From assembly GCF_014656435.1 (NCBI RefSeq), contig NZ_BNCK01000001.1:558001-622000 (forward strand): a DNA stretch of 64,000 bases. Reading direction: 5' to 3'. Shown here one piece after another: positions 26,759-36,795 of this stretch (position 1 is the stretch's first letter; every line of letters begins with the position of its first letter). This DNA comes from Thalassotalea marina (GTDB taxonomy: Bacteria; Pseudomonadota; Gammaproteobacteria; Enterobacterales; Alteromonadaceae). The translations under genes and the position numbers were made by a program. The notes below the pieces were generated by a model. It searched no databases and was not told the DNA's origin. It was given only the letters and a program-made list of their open reading frames with translations.

Positions 26759-28111
26759 ATGTTGAAAAAATCACTAATCGCTTTGGCGGTTTCAGCAGCT
26801 GCTTTAACTGGTGCTGCAAATGCTGCTTCTCTTTCTGCTACTGCTATTAATGTTGCTAAAGAAGGTAATACCGCGACTGGCTCTGCTATAATCCAACATA
26901 CTGATGTAGCAGATATTACAATCGATGTGGGCGTTGATTATATCGTTAACGATATTGTAGAAGTTACTTTGTCAGGTGCAACGTTTGATACAACAGTTAC
27001 TCCAACGTTAGCTGATGGTACTCCAACAAATGCCACTTCTACGTTAGTTTTTGTTGACTTTTCTAATGCAAATACTGCACGTTTTCGTGTTACTGGCGCT
27101 GATGTAGATGCAGCTGATGCACTAGTGTTAGGCAACTTTACTGTTAAGTTGGCTGGTGTTGCTGATGCTACAAAAATAAAAGTGGCTACTCAAGCAATTT
27201 CAGTAAACCCATTGATTGGTGCATATGACAAAGCTTCAGCAATTACTGTTGCTACAGTTCGCGAGCAAACTGAGATTGCATACACTAAATTAAATGGTCA
27301 AGTATCAACTGGTAACGGTCGTGCACAGTTCGTGACGTCTCCAAATTTAGATGAATTAACTGTAACTGTTACAGATAACGCCTCTGACGTAGATGCAGTA
27401 ACATTCAACAAAGTTACTCATACTATCAAAGGTAACTTTGGTTGGTTAATGGACTATGACAAAACTGCAAATGGCGGTGATGCTGATGGTGTATTAGAAC
27501 CAGGTGAATTAGCAACTGCAATCGCGTTCTCTCCAACTGCTGTTGGTGCTGCCGACACAGTTGCATATGCAATTGATACAGGTCTAACTACACTTACGGC
27601 AGTACAAACTGTTAACGGCGGTATCGATCTTGTAACTAAGTTTGGTTTCAAAAACGTTGGTAATGCTGCTGGTGGTTCTGTAATCGCTGCTCCTCAATCG
27701 TTCACTCATTCAGCTGTATTTACTGATGGTACAACATCTGTGACTGAAGCTGCAGCATCAGCTGGTGCTTTCACTTTAGATGGTTCATCAACTGATATCG
27801 CGTTTATGCCATTTGGTGCAGATTACTCTCAGTCAATTACTGTGACTAACTCTGGTTCAGTAGTTGGTGCTATTACCGTGACTCTTCACGCTGATGGTAT
27901 GACTTACTCTAAGGAATTAACAGCCACTTCAACAGGTAAGTCTGTTGTTGATATTTCTCAAGAAGTTAGAGACTTTGCTGCTGCATCAGGTGTTAAAGGT
28001 AACGCTGCTATTAACGTTACAACTAACTCACCAGGCATTGAAGTTAAAGGTATTTACTACCATAAACCAACTCAAGATCGTATCTTAGTTGGTGAAAACA
28101 CTTCTAACTAA
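26759..28111 (+). CDS. Secreted Ala/Thr/Asp-rich protein, candidate S-layer or surface-matrix protein
   Basis: 450 residues with a Sec signal peptide (MLKKSLIALAVSAAALTGAANA, cut before ASLSATA). The mature part has no cysteine, few Met, Trp, Lys or Arg, and is rich in Ala, Thr, Val, Gly, Asp and Ser in short beta-strand-like alternations. This is the composition of S-layer and other Ca-dependent surface proteins. A possible calcium site of EF-hand/dockerin type (DADGVLEPGEL) lies at about 241-251. AAGGA stands 10 bases before the ATG, and a very strong terminator follows. It sits directly after a type II secretion cluster and before O-antigen genes, which suggests export by the former and attachment to the latter. 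The marine Slr4 S-layer family is the first to compare; membership is not shown here. Confidence 0.7.
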   Translation: MLKKSLIALAVSAAALTGAANAASLSATAINVAKEGNTATGSAIIQHTDVADITIDVGVDYIVNDIVEVTLSGATFDTTVTPTLADGTPTNATSTLVFVDFSNANTARFRVTGADVDAADALVLGNFTVKLAGVADATKIKVATQAISVNPLIGAYDKASAITVATVREQTEIAYTKLNGQVSTGNGRAQFVTSPNLDELTVTVTDNASDVDAVTFNKVTHTIKGNFGWLMDYDKTANGGDADGVLEPGELATAIAFSPTAVGAADTVAYAIDTGLTTLTAVQTVNGGIDLVTKFGFKNVGNAAGGSVIAAPQSFTHSAVFTDGTTSVTEAAASAGAFTLDGSSTDIAFMPFGADYSQSITVTNSGSVVGAITVTLHADGMTYSKELTATSTGKSVVDISQEVRDFAAASGVKGNAAINVTTNSPGIEVKGIYYHKPTQDRILVGENTSN

Positions 28112-28129
28112 TATTGTTAGTTTAAGTTA

Positions 28130-28160
28130 AAAAAAAACGCGCTTCGGCGCGTTTTTTTTT
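28130..28160 (+). terminator. Strong rho-independent terminator with UUCG tetraloop
   Basis: ACGCGC / GCGCGT stem extended by A/T pairs on both sides, loop TTCG (28143-28146), then a run of nine T. It closes the surface-protein transcript and has the strongest structure of any terminator in the window, which fits a highly expressed gene. Confidence 0.93.
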
Positions 28161-28250
28161 AGCAATAAAATATCAATAACTTTATATGAGCCCATCGGCT
28201 AAAGACAATTTTCAAATGCAGCGTTATAATAGCCGCCTATTTAGCTTCAC

Positions 28251-29366
28251 TTGAGTCTTATTTTGAAATACCCCGTAAATAAACCGTTTTTTCCGCCACT
28301 CGAAAAGTACCAACAACAATTGGCTAAAGTTTATCATAACGGTTGGTTGACCAATAACGGCCCGTTGGTGCAGGAACTAGAACGGAAACTTGCTGAATAC
28401 TTAAATGTCGAATATTTGTTGTTGGTTAATAATGGCACTATGGCACTCGATATTGCCTACCGCGCTTTAGAGGTTGATGGCCTGGTAATTACTACGCCTT
28501 TTACTTTTGCCGCCACTACAAGTTCTATTTGTTGGCAACACAATACACCGGTATTTGCTGATATTAGCTCAGAATCTTTTACTTTAGACATTGCGTCTGT
28601 TGATGATAAAACACTCTCTCTAGCTGATGCGATTGTGCCGGTACATGTTTTTGGTCACCCATGTCAGGTTGATGAAATTGCAGCAGTTGCCAAAAAACAT
28701 AACTGTAAAGTTATTTACGATGCCGCACATGCTTTTGCTACAACGATTAACAATCGCTCTGTGTTGGCATATGGAGACGCTGCGACTTTGAGCTTTCATG
28801 CTACTAAGTTATTTCATACTGTTGAAGGTGGTGCTGTTGTTTTCAAAGATAAGGCTGTTTATGAAAAAGCAAAATTGTTAGTTAATTTTGGCCTAAACAG
28901 TCAACAAGTACCTGAGTTCATTGGAACAAACGGTAAGCTAAGTGAAGTACATGCAGCAATGGGCTTAACCAACTTAACGTTTATAGATGCATTGATTAAG
29001 CATCGCCAGCAATTAAAAGCCGCCTACTATGACAGGCTTAACACTTACATGAGTTTTCAAACATGGCAAGCAAACGTCACTGATAATGGTGCGTACATGC
29101 CTGTTTTACTTAAAAATGAAGCTGAATTGTTACATGTTATTAATGTGCTTGCTGTTGAGGGCATTCAAGCTAGGCGCTATTTTTATCCATCACTTTCATT
29201 AGTGGAATCATTCGGGCAGCGAGGCGTTACCCCAATAGCCAACGATATTGCAAGTCGTATTATGTGTTTACCCCTGTATGCGGACCTTCAACTTACAGAC
29301 GTGAAATTGATTAGCGATATGCTCATCAACGTAATCAAGCAATACCGAGGTAGGACTACCACTTAA
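28251..29366 (+). CDS. DegT/DnrJ/EryC1 sugar aminotransferase, VioA-like
   Basis: 371 residues from TTG 28251; TTG 28263 in the same frame is an equal alternative. PLP-dependent aminotransferase acting on nucleotide-linked keto sugars. SFHATKLFHTVEGGA holds the PLP lysine, and VIYDAAHAFA and VPVHVFGHPC are the family blocks. The N-terminus (YPVNKPFFPPLEKYQQQL then GWLTNNGPLVQELERKL) resembles VioA, which makes dTDP-4-amino-4,6-dideoxyglucose from the RmlB product. With rmlB and rmlA nearby, a dTDP-4-amino-4,6-dideoxyhexose is the expected product; gluco or galacto form is unresolved. Confidence 0.87.
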   Translation: MSLILKYPVNKPFFPPLEKYQQQLAKVYHNGWLTNNGPLVQELERKLAEYLNVEYLLLVNNGTMALDIAYRALEVDGLVITTPFTFAATTSSICWQHNTPVFADISSESFTLDIASVDDKTLSLADAIVPVHVFGHPCQVDEIAAVAKKHNCKVIYDAAHAFATTINNRSVLAYGDAATLSFHATKLFHTVEGGAVVFKDKAVYEKAKLLVNFGLNSQQVPEFIGTNGKLSEVHAAMGLTNLTFIDALIKHRQQLKAAYYDRLNTYMSFQTWQANVTDNGAYMPVLLKNEAELLHVINVLAVEGIQARRYFYPSLSLVESFGQRGVTPIANDIASRIMCLPLYADLQLTDVKLISDMLINVIKQYRGRTTT

Positions 29367-29470
29367 ATCACCAATAGGTGTTTAACTTTGTAATCAAGAC
29401 TCGCATTATTTACGTGCTACGGCGTATAATGGCGACCGAAAAATTTGCTGATGAAACTCAATGGATGTAT

Positions 29471-30541
29471 ATGAAAAAAATTATAGTAACAGGCGGTGCT
29501 GGATTTATAGGTAGTGCTGTTATTCGGTATCTTTTATCTTTAAGTGAAACCATTGAAGTGGTTAATGTTGATAAGTTGACTTATGCAGGAAATTTACAGT
29601 CATTAAACGACATTAGAGTCAGTGACAATTATCAATTTGTTCACGCCGATATTTGTGACAGCGCTGCTATGCACAAGGTATTTACCGAGTTTGAACCTGA
29701 TGCGGTAATGCATTTAGCGGCAGAGTCTCATGTAGATCGCTCCATCGATGGCCCTGCAGCCTTTATACATACGAATATTATCGGCACTTACACGCTTCTT
29801 GAGGTAGCAAGACAGTATTGGAATGATTTATCGCCTGCTAAGCGCGAATCATTTCGCTTTCACCATATATCTACAGATGAAGTATATGGAGACTTGGCTA
29901 ATTCAGGATTGTTGTTTACCGAAGCAACAAGTTATGACCCAAGCTCACCTTATTCTGCAAGTAAAGCAAGTTCAGACCACCTAGTGCGAGCATGGCATAG
30001 AACGTATGGGCTGCCTGTGATTATAACTAATTGTTCAAACAACTATGGTCCATATCATTTTCCAGAAAAGCTTATTCCTTTGGTGATCTTAAATGCTATA
30101 GAAGGTAAAGCGTTACCTATTTATGGTAACGGCGAGCAAATTCGAGATTGGCTGTATGTTGAAGACCACGCTAAAGCGCTTTTTACTGTAGTATCAACAG
30201 GTGAAGTTGGCGAAACTTATAATATTGGTGGTCATAACGAGAAACAGAATATTGAAGTAGTTAAAACGATTTGTCACATTCTTGATGAGCTTGTAGAAGA
30301 AAAACCACAGGGCATAACAAAGTTTGCCGAATTGATCACCTATGTTAAAGACCGACCAGGACATGATTTACGTTATGCAATCGATGCATCAAAAATTGAA
30401 CGTGAACTTGGTTGGACACCAGAAGAAACGTTTGAATCTGGCATTCGTAAGACGGTAAGTTGGTACTTGAATAATTTGCAGTGGTGCCAAGCTGTGCAAG
30501 ATGGCTCTTATCAAAGAGAGCGTCTTGGTGTAGAAAAATAA
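29471..30541 (+). CDS. rfbB: dTDP-glucose 4,6-dehydratase RmlB (RfbB)
   Basis: 356 residues from ATG 29471, which puts the NAD-binding GGAGFIGS motif at residues 8-15 as usual. The frame is open further upstream, but that would add an unrelated tail. SDR-family enzyme making dTDP-4-keto-6-deoxyglucose. Catalytic features: STDEVYGD and [15 protein letters not shown] (YxxxK). It is separated from rmlA by a glycosyltransferase gene. Confidence 0.95.
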   Translation: MKKIIVTGGAGFIGSAVIRYLLSLSETIEVVNVDKLTYAGNLQSLNDIRVSDNYQFVHADICDSAAMHKVFTEFEPDAVMHLAAESHVDRSIDGPAAFIHTNIIGTYTLLEVARQYWNDLSPAKRESFRFHHISTDEVYGDLANSGLLFTEATSYDPSSPYSASKASSDHLVRAWHRTYGLPVIITNCSNNYGPYHFPEKLIPLVILNAIEGKALPIYGNGEQIRDWLYVEDHAKALFTVVSTGEVGETYNIGGHNEKQNIEVVKTICHILDELVEEKPQGITKFAELITYVKDRPGHDLRYAIDASKIERELGWTPEETFESGIRKTVSWYLNNLQWCQAVQDGSYQRERLGVEK

Positions 30542-30560
30542 GCTTGACCGGGGCTAAAAC

Positions 30561-31640
30561 TTGAAACCACAACCTTCAATCATTCACATTTTTGATGGCA
30601 ACCCTCATCATTACATTCCAATGCAAGGCTTTTTAACGTCGATTGAGCAAATAAATGTAAAACAGCAGTTTTGGGTACGAAAAGTTTCAGAGGATGAAAC
30701 GCTCGAGCTACCGTTTGAAGCAAAGACTTATCGAACTGGGCGTGAGCTTGTCAATGAAATGCAAGCCTTACATAAATCTACTCGGTTTGTATTTCATGGC
30801 TTGTTTGATTTGAATGGTATTGCCAGTAAATTTCTATATCGCGCTATTGCAAAACGCTGTAGTTGTGTATTGTGGGGGGCTGAGCTTTATCGGCATTCTC
30901 AAGAAGTACGCGGGGTAAAACAAAAACTGGCGAAGGTTATTCATAGTATTGTATTAAACCGATTCGATAGAGTTTTCGCTTTAAATACTGGTGATGCACA
31001 ACTGGCTGTTAACACCTTTGGCAAACCAAACGTTGGTGTTTTGCCATACCCATTAATTAGTAACGATTTCGTTTTTAACCCTAATGGGCGTGACAATATT
31101 TCAAAGCCAGTGCATATATTGGTCGGTAACTCTGCTGCACCTAGCAATGAGCATACAACGTTGTTGCAGTTGCTGCGACCTTTAGCTAGTGAAGATATCA
31201 TCATAACAGCACCACTAAATTATGGTGCCGATAAAGATTATGTTGAAAAAATTTGTCAGCTCGGAAATGAAATATTTGGTGAGAAGTTTACCGCCATAAC
31301 TCATATGTTAAACAAAAAATCCTACGATAATCTTCTTAATACGGTTGATGGTGCCGTATTAGGTCATAAGAGGCAACAAGGGCTTTATGTTGTCTATGCT
31401 ATGTTGCAAATGGGGAAACCTGTTTTTTTGAGAAGCGATACGTCTAGTTTTGAAAATTTGTCGGCTTTAGAGTTCGAATTAAATGACACTATTGAGCTTG
31501 ATAAGACGGAAAAAGAAAAGGTTGTAGCGCTTTTTAGCAAGTTAAATGCGCGCAATGCTACGCTGTTTGAACAAAACTATACTATTGATGCGCTATCTCC
31601 CAAATGGGCTGACATGATTAACAGCTTATTTACCGTATAG
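30561..31640 (+). CDS. WecF-like 4-acetamido-4,6-dideoxyhexose transferase (GT56)
   Basis: 359 residues, TTG start. It resembles the family of TDP-Fuc4NAc:lipid II transferases (WecF). IHIFDGNPHHYIPM at the start, FHGLFDLNGIASKF, VLWGAELYRH and LVGNSAAPSNEHTTLLQLL are family-type blocks. It would move the dideoxy amino sugar made by RmlA/RmlB/aminotransferase onto a lipid-linked oligosaccharide at the inner face of the membrane. A full enterobacterial common antigen cluster is not present, so a role in O-antigen is more likely. Confidence 0.8.
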   Translation: MKPQPSIIHIFDGNPHHYIPMQGFLTSIEQINVKQQFWVRKVSEDETLELPFEAKTYRTGRELVNEMQALHKSTRFVFHGLFDLNGIASKFLYRAIAKRCSCVLWGAELYRHSQEVRGVKQKLAKVIHSIVLNRFDRVFALNTGDAQLAVNTFGKPNVGVLPYPLISNDFVFNPNGRDNISKPVHILVGNSAAPSNEHTTLLQLLRPLASEDIIITAPLNYGADKDYVEKICQLGNEIFGEKFTAITHMLNKKSYDNLLNTVDGAVLGHKRQQGLYVVYAMLQMGKPVFLRSDTSSFENLSALEFELNDTIELDKTEKEKVVALFSKLNARNATLFEQNYTIDALSPKWADMINSLFTV

Positions 31641-31699
31641 AAAACTGATATAATTTTTCGACTTTCCCCATTGAACTGAATAACAAGGTATTACACATA

Positions 31700-32584
31700 A
31701 TGAAAGGTATTATACTTGCCGGTGGCAGTGGAACACGTTTGTTCCCAATTACCCAAGGTGTTTCGAAACAACTTTTGCCGGTCTACGATAAGCCAATGAT
31801 TTATTATCCGTTGTCTGTGTTAATGTTAGCGGGAATTAGAGAAGTCCTCATTATCACGACACCTGAAGACAAACATCAGTTTATAAATCTACTTGGAGAT
31901 GGTAGTCGATTTGGTATATCTATTGAATATCGTGAACAAGTAAAGCCTAATGGTTTAGCAGAAGCATTTATTATCGGTGAAAGCTTTATCGGCACGAGCA
32001 GTGTCTGTTTAATTTTGGGGGATAATATCTTTTATGGTAGCAACTTTTCTCCTAAGTTGATTAAAGCGGCTTCAATAGAAGCAGGGGCGGCGGTATTTGC
32101 CTACCAAGTTCATGATCCTGAACGATTTGGTGTAGTTGAAATTGACGAAGACTATAATGCACTTTCTATAGAAGAAAAACCCAAAGAGCCGAAGTCATCT
32201 TATGCTGTAACTGGGCTATATTTTTATGATAATCAAGTGGTTGAAATTGCAAAACAAGTAGAGCCCTCGCATCGTGGAGAGCTCGAAATTACCTGTATTA
32301 ACCAAAAATATTTAGAGCGAAAACAGCTCAAGGTTGAAGTGTTAGGGCGAGGTTTTGCATGGTTAGACACAGGTACGCACGATAGCTTGATGGAAGCTTC
32401 TTCGTTTGTTCACACAGTAGAGAGACGCCAAGGTTTTAAAATTGCTTGTTTAGAAGAAATTGCCTTTAATCAAGGGTGGTTAACAGTGGCTGAAATACGC
32501 GACTTAATCGAACCACTTAGCAAGACTGGTTATGGCGAGTATATAGAAAAACTGATTTCATCAACTGATAATGGCATTAAGTAA
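31700..32584 (+). CDS. rfbA: Glucose-1-phosphate thymidylyltransferase RmlA (RfbA)
   Basis: 294 residues, usual length. Makes dTDP-glucose from dTTP and glucose-1-phosphate. [20 protein letters not shown] is the nucleotide-binding signature, with [21 protein letters not shown] and [13 protein letters not shown]. rmlC and rmlD are not in the window, so the pathway probably branches to an amino sugar and not to rhamnose. Confidence 0.96.
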   Translation: MKGIILAGGSGTRLFPITQGVSKQLLPVYDKPMIYYPLSVLMLAGIREVLIITTPEDKHQFINLLGDGSRFGISIEYREQVKPNGLAEAFIIGESFIGTSSVCLILGDNIFYGSNFSPKLIKAASIEAGAAVFAYQVHDPERFGVVEIDEDYNALSIEEKPKEPKSSYAVTGLYFYDNQVVEIAKQVEPSHRGELEITCINQKYLERKQLKVEVLGRGFAWLDTGTHDSLMEASSFVHTVERRQGFKIACLEEIAFNQGWLTVAEIRDLIEPLSKTGYGEYIEKLISSTDNGIK

Positions 32585-32598
32585 CATAGGGACTTATT

Positions 32599-33474
32599 TT
32601 GTATTTAGTTAGTATTATTGTTCCATATTATAATCGCTCTGAATGTTTAGGGCCTTTGATCAACTCTGTAATCGCGCAAAGCCATAAATGTTGGGAATTG
32701 ATTGTTGTCGATGATTGTTCTAAGGATTCCGAAAAAGCACAAGCAATCATCGCTTCTTTTGGATTGGATAAAATCCGTTATATTCGCCACGAGACAAATA
32801 AAAATGGCGCACAAGCACGTAACACTGGAATAGAGCTAGCCAAAGGTGACTTTATTGCATTTTTAGATTCAGATGACACTTGGGAGCCACAAAAGCTAGC
32901 ACTGCAACTCGAGAAGTTTAAAAGTACTGGTTCACACGATAAAACAATAGTTTACAGTGCCCTTAATAAAGTATTTGCTGATAACTCCAAATCACCTGAA
33001 ATCTTGCCTTTACAAAGAAAAATCGAAGCTGTTAGTGTCAGTGATTATTTATTTAGGTTTGATGGGTTGATGCAAACGACGACTTTCTTACTCAAGACGA
33101 GTTTTGCTAAGTCCTTAAAATTTAATCCTGCTCTTGTCAGGCATCAGGACTATGATTTTATTCTAAGGGCTGAGAATGAGGGAGCTCAGTTTGAATTTAT
33201 TGATATGCCGCTGGCAAACTGGATTACGTTACCAGGTGAGGGCAGTGTAGTTCGTAAAGGAGGCGACTTATTGTTTTCTATCGAGTGGTTTGAACAATAC
33301 AAACAGTATATGACAAGTACCGGAGCAAGAGCTTATCTTGGTCGGCAAATGTTTTATATTGCTATAAAAAGTAAAAAACTCTCCACGTATTATTCCTATG
33401 TTTTTAAAACGGTAAAGTTTAGCGGGCTGTTACATGTGTTAAAAGATAATATTAATTTGGTTCTTAATAAGTAG
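32599..33474 (+). CDS. Family 2 glycosyltransferase
   Basis: 291 residues, TTG start with TAGGGA upstream. GT-A fold: SIIVPYYNRSECLGPLINSV, ELIVVDDCSKD and the metal-binding FLDSDDTW. Donor and acceptor cannot be predicted. Probably adds one sugar of the O-unit. Confidence 0.88.
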   Translation: MYLVSIIVPYYNRSECLGPLINSVIAQSHKCWELIVVDDCSKDSEKAQAIIASFGLDKIRYIRHETNKNGAQARNTGIELAKGDFIAFLDSDDTWEPQKLALQLEKFKSTGSHDKTIVYSALNKVFADNSKSPEILPLQRKIEAVSVSDYLFRFDGLMQTTTFLLKTSFAKSLKFNPALVRHQDYDFILRAENEGAQFEFIDMPLANWITLPGEGSVVRKGGDLLFSIEWFEQYKQYMTSTGARAYLGRQMFYIAIKSKKLSTYYSYVFKTVKFSGLLHVLKDNINLVLNK

Positions 33475-33480
33475 TAAAGC

Positions 33481-34494
33481 ATGAAAGTAATTCAATTGTT
33501 AGATAAATTTTGCTTCGGTGGAGGTGAACGAGTTGCAATAACGTACAACCAAACCATCAGGGATATAGGTCTAGATGCTAGCGTTTTAGCGCTTAAAGAC
33601 AGTAGAAAAAGTAATGACGAGGGAATACATTTAGTTAATAACTATCGGCGTTATCTTTGTTTTATTTTTGGTGTTATTACGTCGGACAAGGAAAAGAATT
33701 CATGGTTGATATGTCATTCTATTAGAGCTTTAGCGATCGGTATATTATTCAAGTTGATTTTCTTTAACCGCGTGAAACTGTGTTTTATTCAACATCTAGC
33801 CTATAGTTCCAGTAAGTTAAAGTTAATATCTTTTACTCAATGTTTTCTAGAAAAAGTGGTGCAAATTACGCCTATCTCGGAGAAGTTACTAGCAAAACAC
33901 TTTAGCAAAAAGAAAATTTTTTATTTCAACAATTATATTCATTCCAAAACGTATGTTGACAATGTAAGCGTCAATACTCAGTTGAATGATATTATTGCGG
34001 AAAAGGGGGCTCGAAAGGTAATTTCATTCGTCGGAGCTGTAAAACAGGGCAAAAACGCTGTTCATTTAGTAGAGCTAGCTGCTCATTTACCAGCCGGTGA
34101 CTATTTATTTTTAGTCGTAGGTGATGGTGAAGAACTTTTATTAGCAAAGAATAGAGCCGAAGAACTTTCTTTGGAAAATATTAGATTTTTGGGTTATCAA
34201 GAACAACCTCTTCAGTTCCTTGAATTATCAGATTACTTCTTTTTCTCTTCATACAATAATTACGAAATGATGCCGATGGCGGTTTTGGAAGCTAAAACTA
34301 AACAGTGCATCGTTTTTGGGTATGATATGGAAGTTAACAAATATATTTTGCCTAGTGAAAATATATTTAAACTAGAACATTTTGACGAAATCGCCAAGGC
34401 AATCCTGTCAAATACTTTGATTTTTAGTAAAAATGAATTTGACGCAGTTTATGGTGAAAAGCAGTTTAAGAAACTATTGGGAATCATCGCATAG
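33481..34494 (+). CDS. GT-B glycosyltransferase (family 4-like)
   Basis: 337 residues. The N-terminal MKVIQLLDKFCFGGGERVA glycine-rich acceptor loop and the C-terminal VISFVGAVKQGKN, then FLVVGDGEELL and MMPMAVLEAKT, mark a family 4-type enzyme. The last gene overlap is TAGTG with the polymerase gene, so the two are translationally coupled. Sugar specificity unknown. Confidence 0.8.
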   Translation: MKVIQLLDKFCFGGGERVAITYNQTIRDIGLDASVLALKDSRKSNDEGIHLVNNYRRYLCFIFGVITSDKEKNSWLICHSIRALAIGILFKLIFFNRVKLCFIQHLAYSSSKLKLISFTQCFLEKVVQITPISEKLLAKHFSKKKIFYFNNYIHSKTYVDNVSVNTQLNDIIAEKGARKVISFVGAVKQGKNAVHLVELAAHLPAGDYLFLVVGDGEELLLAKNRAEELSLENIRFLGYQEQPLQFLELSDYFFFSSYNNYEMMPMAVLEAKTKQCIVFGYDMEVNKYILPSENIFKLEHFDEIAKAILSNTLIFSKNEFDAVYGEKQFKKLLGIIA

Positions 34495-35651
34495 TGTTCG
34501 GTGCAGCTATCATCTTATTAAGTCTATCAATAGCGATTAAGTACGAAAAACTAGGCTTTTATGCCGCGTATACGTTTTTCTGTTACACCTTAATTGCATT
34601 AGCTGGTTTAGAGGGGATAGAAGCTGCATTTCAAATAAATATAAAGCCGTCAGATACACACCTTTACTACACAGGATATAACTCTCCTTGGGAATATATA
34701 TCAGATTATCTTTTTTACTATTATCCTGCGTCGTTGAAATTGCTAACGCACCCATTTGACAATATTTATTACGCACTTGTTGTTCAGTGTGCTTTTATGG
34801 CCTTCGCGATTATTTGGTCATTGAGAAAAAGTAATAGTATGTTCTATTGTCTGGTTTTAATCAGCCACACTGTCATTTATTTAAGTGTTAATCTTTTCAA
34901 AGACAACTATTTTTTGATTGTTTGCTTACTGGCTATTGGGGTTGTTAGTCGATTAAAATCGAAGTTTGTCAGCAGTATAGCGATACTAACTTCAATTTGG
35001 GCGATGATGCTTGTTAGGCCTTTTGCGTTTTTGTTTTTACCCTTATCTGGCACACCATTTGTTTTTACCAACGCTTCGAAATGGCTTAAAATCATTTTTT
35101 GGGGGGGCAGTATTATCGCGATGGGTGCTATTCTAGTCACACAATGGGGCGTAATTATGTACGTTGCATCCAGTTGGTCTGACGAGGCGTCTGTGGGGAC
35201 TTCAGGGATATCTATAGCTTCATTACCGAAGGTTATTTTAGGGCCTACTCCGTTTCATTATTTTTATCATAAGGACCATTTTGTCCAACCATTCCTTGAT
35301 TCTCAGGCGGTGGTACTCACTTTTTTACACTATGTTTATTATGCTGCACTTACCTGGTTTATCGTTGTGCTGCCGAAAAATATTAAATCTTGGTATCAAT
35401 CGGTGTTTCAAAGCCCTGCGGCAGTATTTGCTTTCGCATTAGGAATGGCTATTTTAGTTATTTACATGGTCGCGTACGGTTCTGCCGACGTTCGACAACG
35501 TGCGATCATTCTTACTTTACTCTTTTTATCTATAAGTTTGCCTTTTACTGAACAAAATAAGCCTTTTGATACGTCATTGACTGCAATTGAAACGTCTGCT
35601 TTTGTTGGTATTTTTGGGCTACTCTTCGTTGTCTCGTTGTTTGCCATATGA
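34494..35651 (+). CDS. Wzy-like O-antigen polymerase (EpsG-type membrane protein)
   Basis: 385 residues with about ten hydrophobic segments and a large periplasmic loop around residues 210-265. GTG start overlaps the previous stop. Wzy polymerases have little sequence conservation. The call rests on topology, length, the SDYLFYYYPASLK and NLFKDNYFL regions seen in EpsG-like proteins, and its place between glycosyltransferases and a Wzz-like gene. Confidence 0.72.
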   Translation: MFGAAIILLSLSIAIKYEKLGFYAAYTFFCYTLIALAGLEGIEAAFQINIKPSDTHLYYTGYNSPWEYISDYLFYYYPASLKLLTHPFDNIYYALVVQCAFMAFAIIWSLRKSNSMFYCLVLISHTVIYLSVNLFKDNYFLIVCLLAIGVVSRLKSKFVSSIAILTSIWAMMLVRPFAFLFLPLSGTPFVFTNASKWLKIIFWGGSIIAMGAILVTQWGVIMYVASSWSDEASVGTSGISIASLPKVILGPTPFHYFYHKDHFVQPFLDSQAVVLTFLHYVYYAALTWFIVVLPKNIKSWYQSVFQSPAAVFAFALGMAILVIYMVAYGSADVRQRAIILTLLFLSISLPFTEQNKPFDTSLTAIETSAFVGIFGLLFVVSLFAI

Positions 35652-36775
35652 ATAAGATCAAAATTGCCCATGTACAAGTTCTCCCGATTTTATCAGGGGT
35701 TCAAAATATATCCTTAGATGTATTAAATGGATTAGACAGTGCTGTTTATGACAAATATTTAATCTGCGCTGACGATGATATCGAATCAGAGGAGTTCGCA
35801 ACACGTTTTGCAAAAGCTGGTGTGACGATTTTGCGTGTCAAATCGCTCAAGCGAGAAATTGGCATTCAAGACATGACCGCACTAAAAGACTTATTTTCAC
35901 TGTTTAAATCCCATCAATTTGATATTGTGCATTCGCACTCAACTAAACCTGGTATTTTAGCACGTATTGCAGCACGATTTGCAGGTGTTAAAGCTGTGAT
36001 ACACACTATCCATGGCGTTGCGTTTCATAAAAATGAACCTTGGGCAAAGCGTTTGTTTTTCTATTTAGTTGAGTGTGTTGCTAGCCTGTTCGGGCATTAT
36101 TTGACGTCTGTTAGCGCTTATTATCGACCATATTATCCATATATACGAGACAAAAAGTTCCGCGTTATTTATAACGGCATTCCAGTAACATTGCCAATAG
36201 AAGACATAAGGCATGATACAAACAGAAACGACAAACTGTCGATACTGTTTTTGTCTAGGATAGAAAGGGCAAAAGATCCTTTAACTTTGTTAAAAGCAAC
36301 TAAATTGTTGAAAAATCGATATAACCGAACTGACTTTAACGTTAAAATTGCTGGAGATGGTGAGTTGATGGCTCAATGTCAGTATTATGTAGAGCAAAAT
36401 GAACTGAGTGACGTTGTTGAGTTTTTGGGCTGGGTCACCGATAAAACACCCGTTTACCAGCAAGCCGACATTTTTTGTGTGCCGTCGATATTTGAAGCAT
36501 TCGGATTAGTATTTGCTGAGGCTGGTTTGTATGAGTTACCAACGGTTGCTACCAATGTAGAGGGCATCCCCGAAGTGATTGCCCATGAAAAAACAGGGTT
36601 ATTAGTAGCTCCTCATCAACCTGAACAAGTGGCTGAAAAACTAAACTATTTGCTCGACCATCCTGATGAAAGGCTGCGTTTAGGAAAAGCTGCTAAAGAA
36701 AGGATTTTAAACAATTTTACGACACAACGTATGGTAGATGAATACGAGCAATTGTATCGTCAAGCGCTAACTTAA
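35648..36775 (+). CDS. Family 4 glycosyltransferase
   Basis: 375 residues, ATGA overlap with the polymerase gene. GT-B fold: HVQVLPILSGVQNI at the start, FDIVHSHSTKPGILARIAAR, LSILFLSRIERAKDPLTLLKA and the E(x7)E-type stretch EAFGLVFAEAG followed by LPTVATNVEGIPEVI. Retaining transferase of unknown sugar specificity in the same operon. Confidence 0.9.
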   Translation: MNKIKIAHVQVLPILSGVQNISLDVLNGLDSAVYDKYLICADDDIESEEFATRFAKAGVTILRVKSLKREIGIQDMTALKDLFSLFKSHQFDIVHSHSTKPGILARIAARFAGVKAVIHTIHGVAFHKNEPWAKRLFFYLVECVASLFGHYLTSVSAYYRPYYPYIRDKKFRVIYNGIPVTLPIEDIRHDTNRNDKLSILFLSRIERAKDPLTLLKATKLLKNRYNRTDFNVKIAGDGELMAQCQYYVEQNELSDVVEFLGWVTDKTPVYQQADIFCVPSIFEAFGLVFAEAGLYELPTVATNVEGIPEVIAHEKTGLLVAPHQPEQVAEKLNYLLDHPDERLRLGKAAKERILNNFTTQRMVDEYEQLYRQALT

Positions 36776-36795
36776 TAACAATTAATGGAAATATC

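Noticed and set aside
28251-36775. Enterobacterial common antigen cluster
   Set aside because: WecA- and WecF-like genes are present, but wecB, wecC, wecG and wecD are not, and several other glycosyltransferases are.
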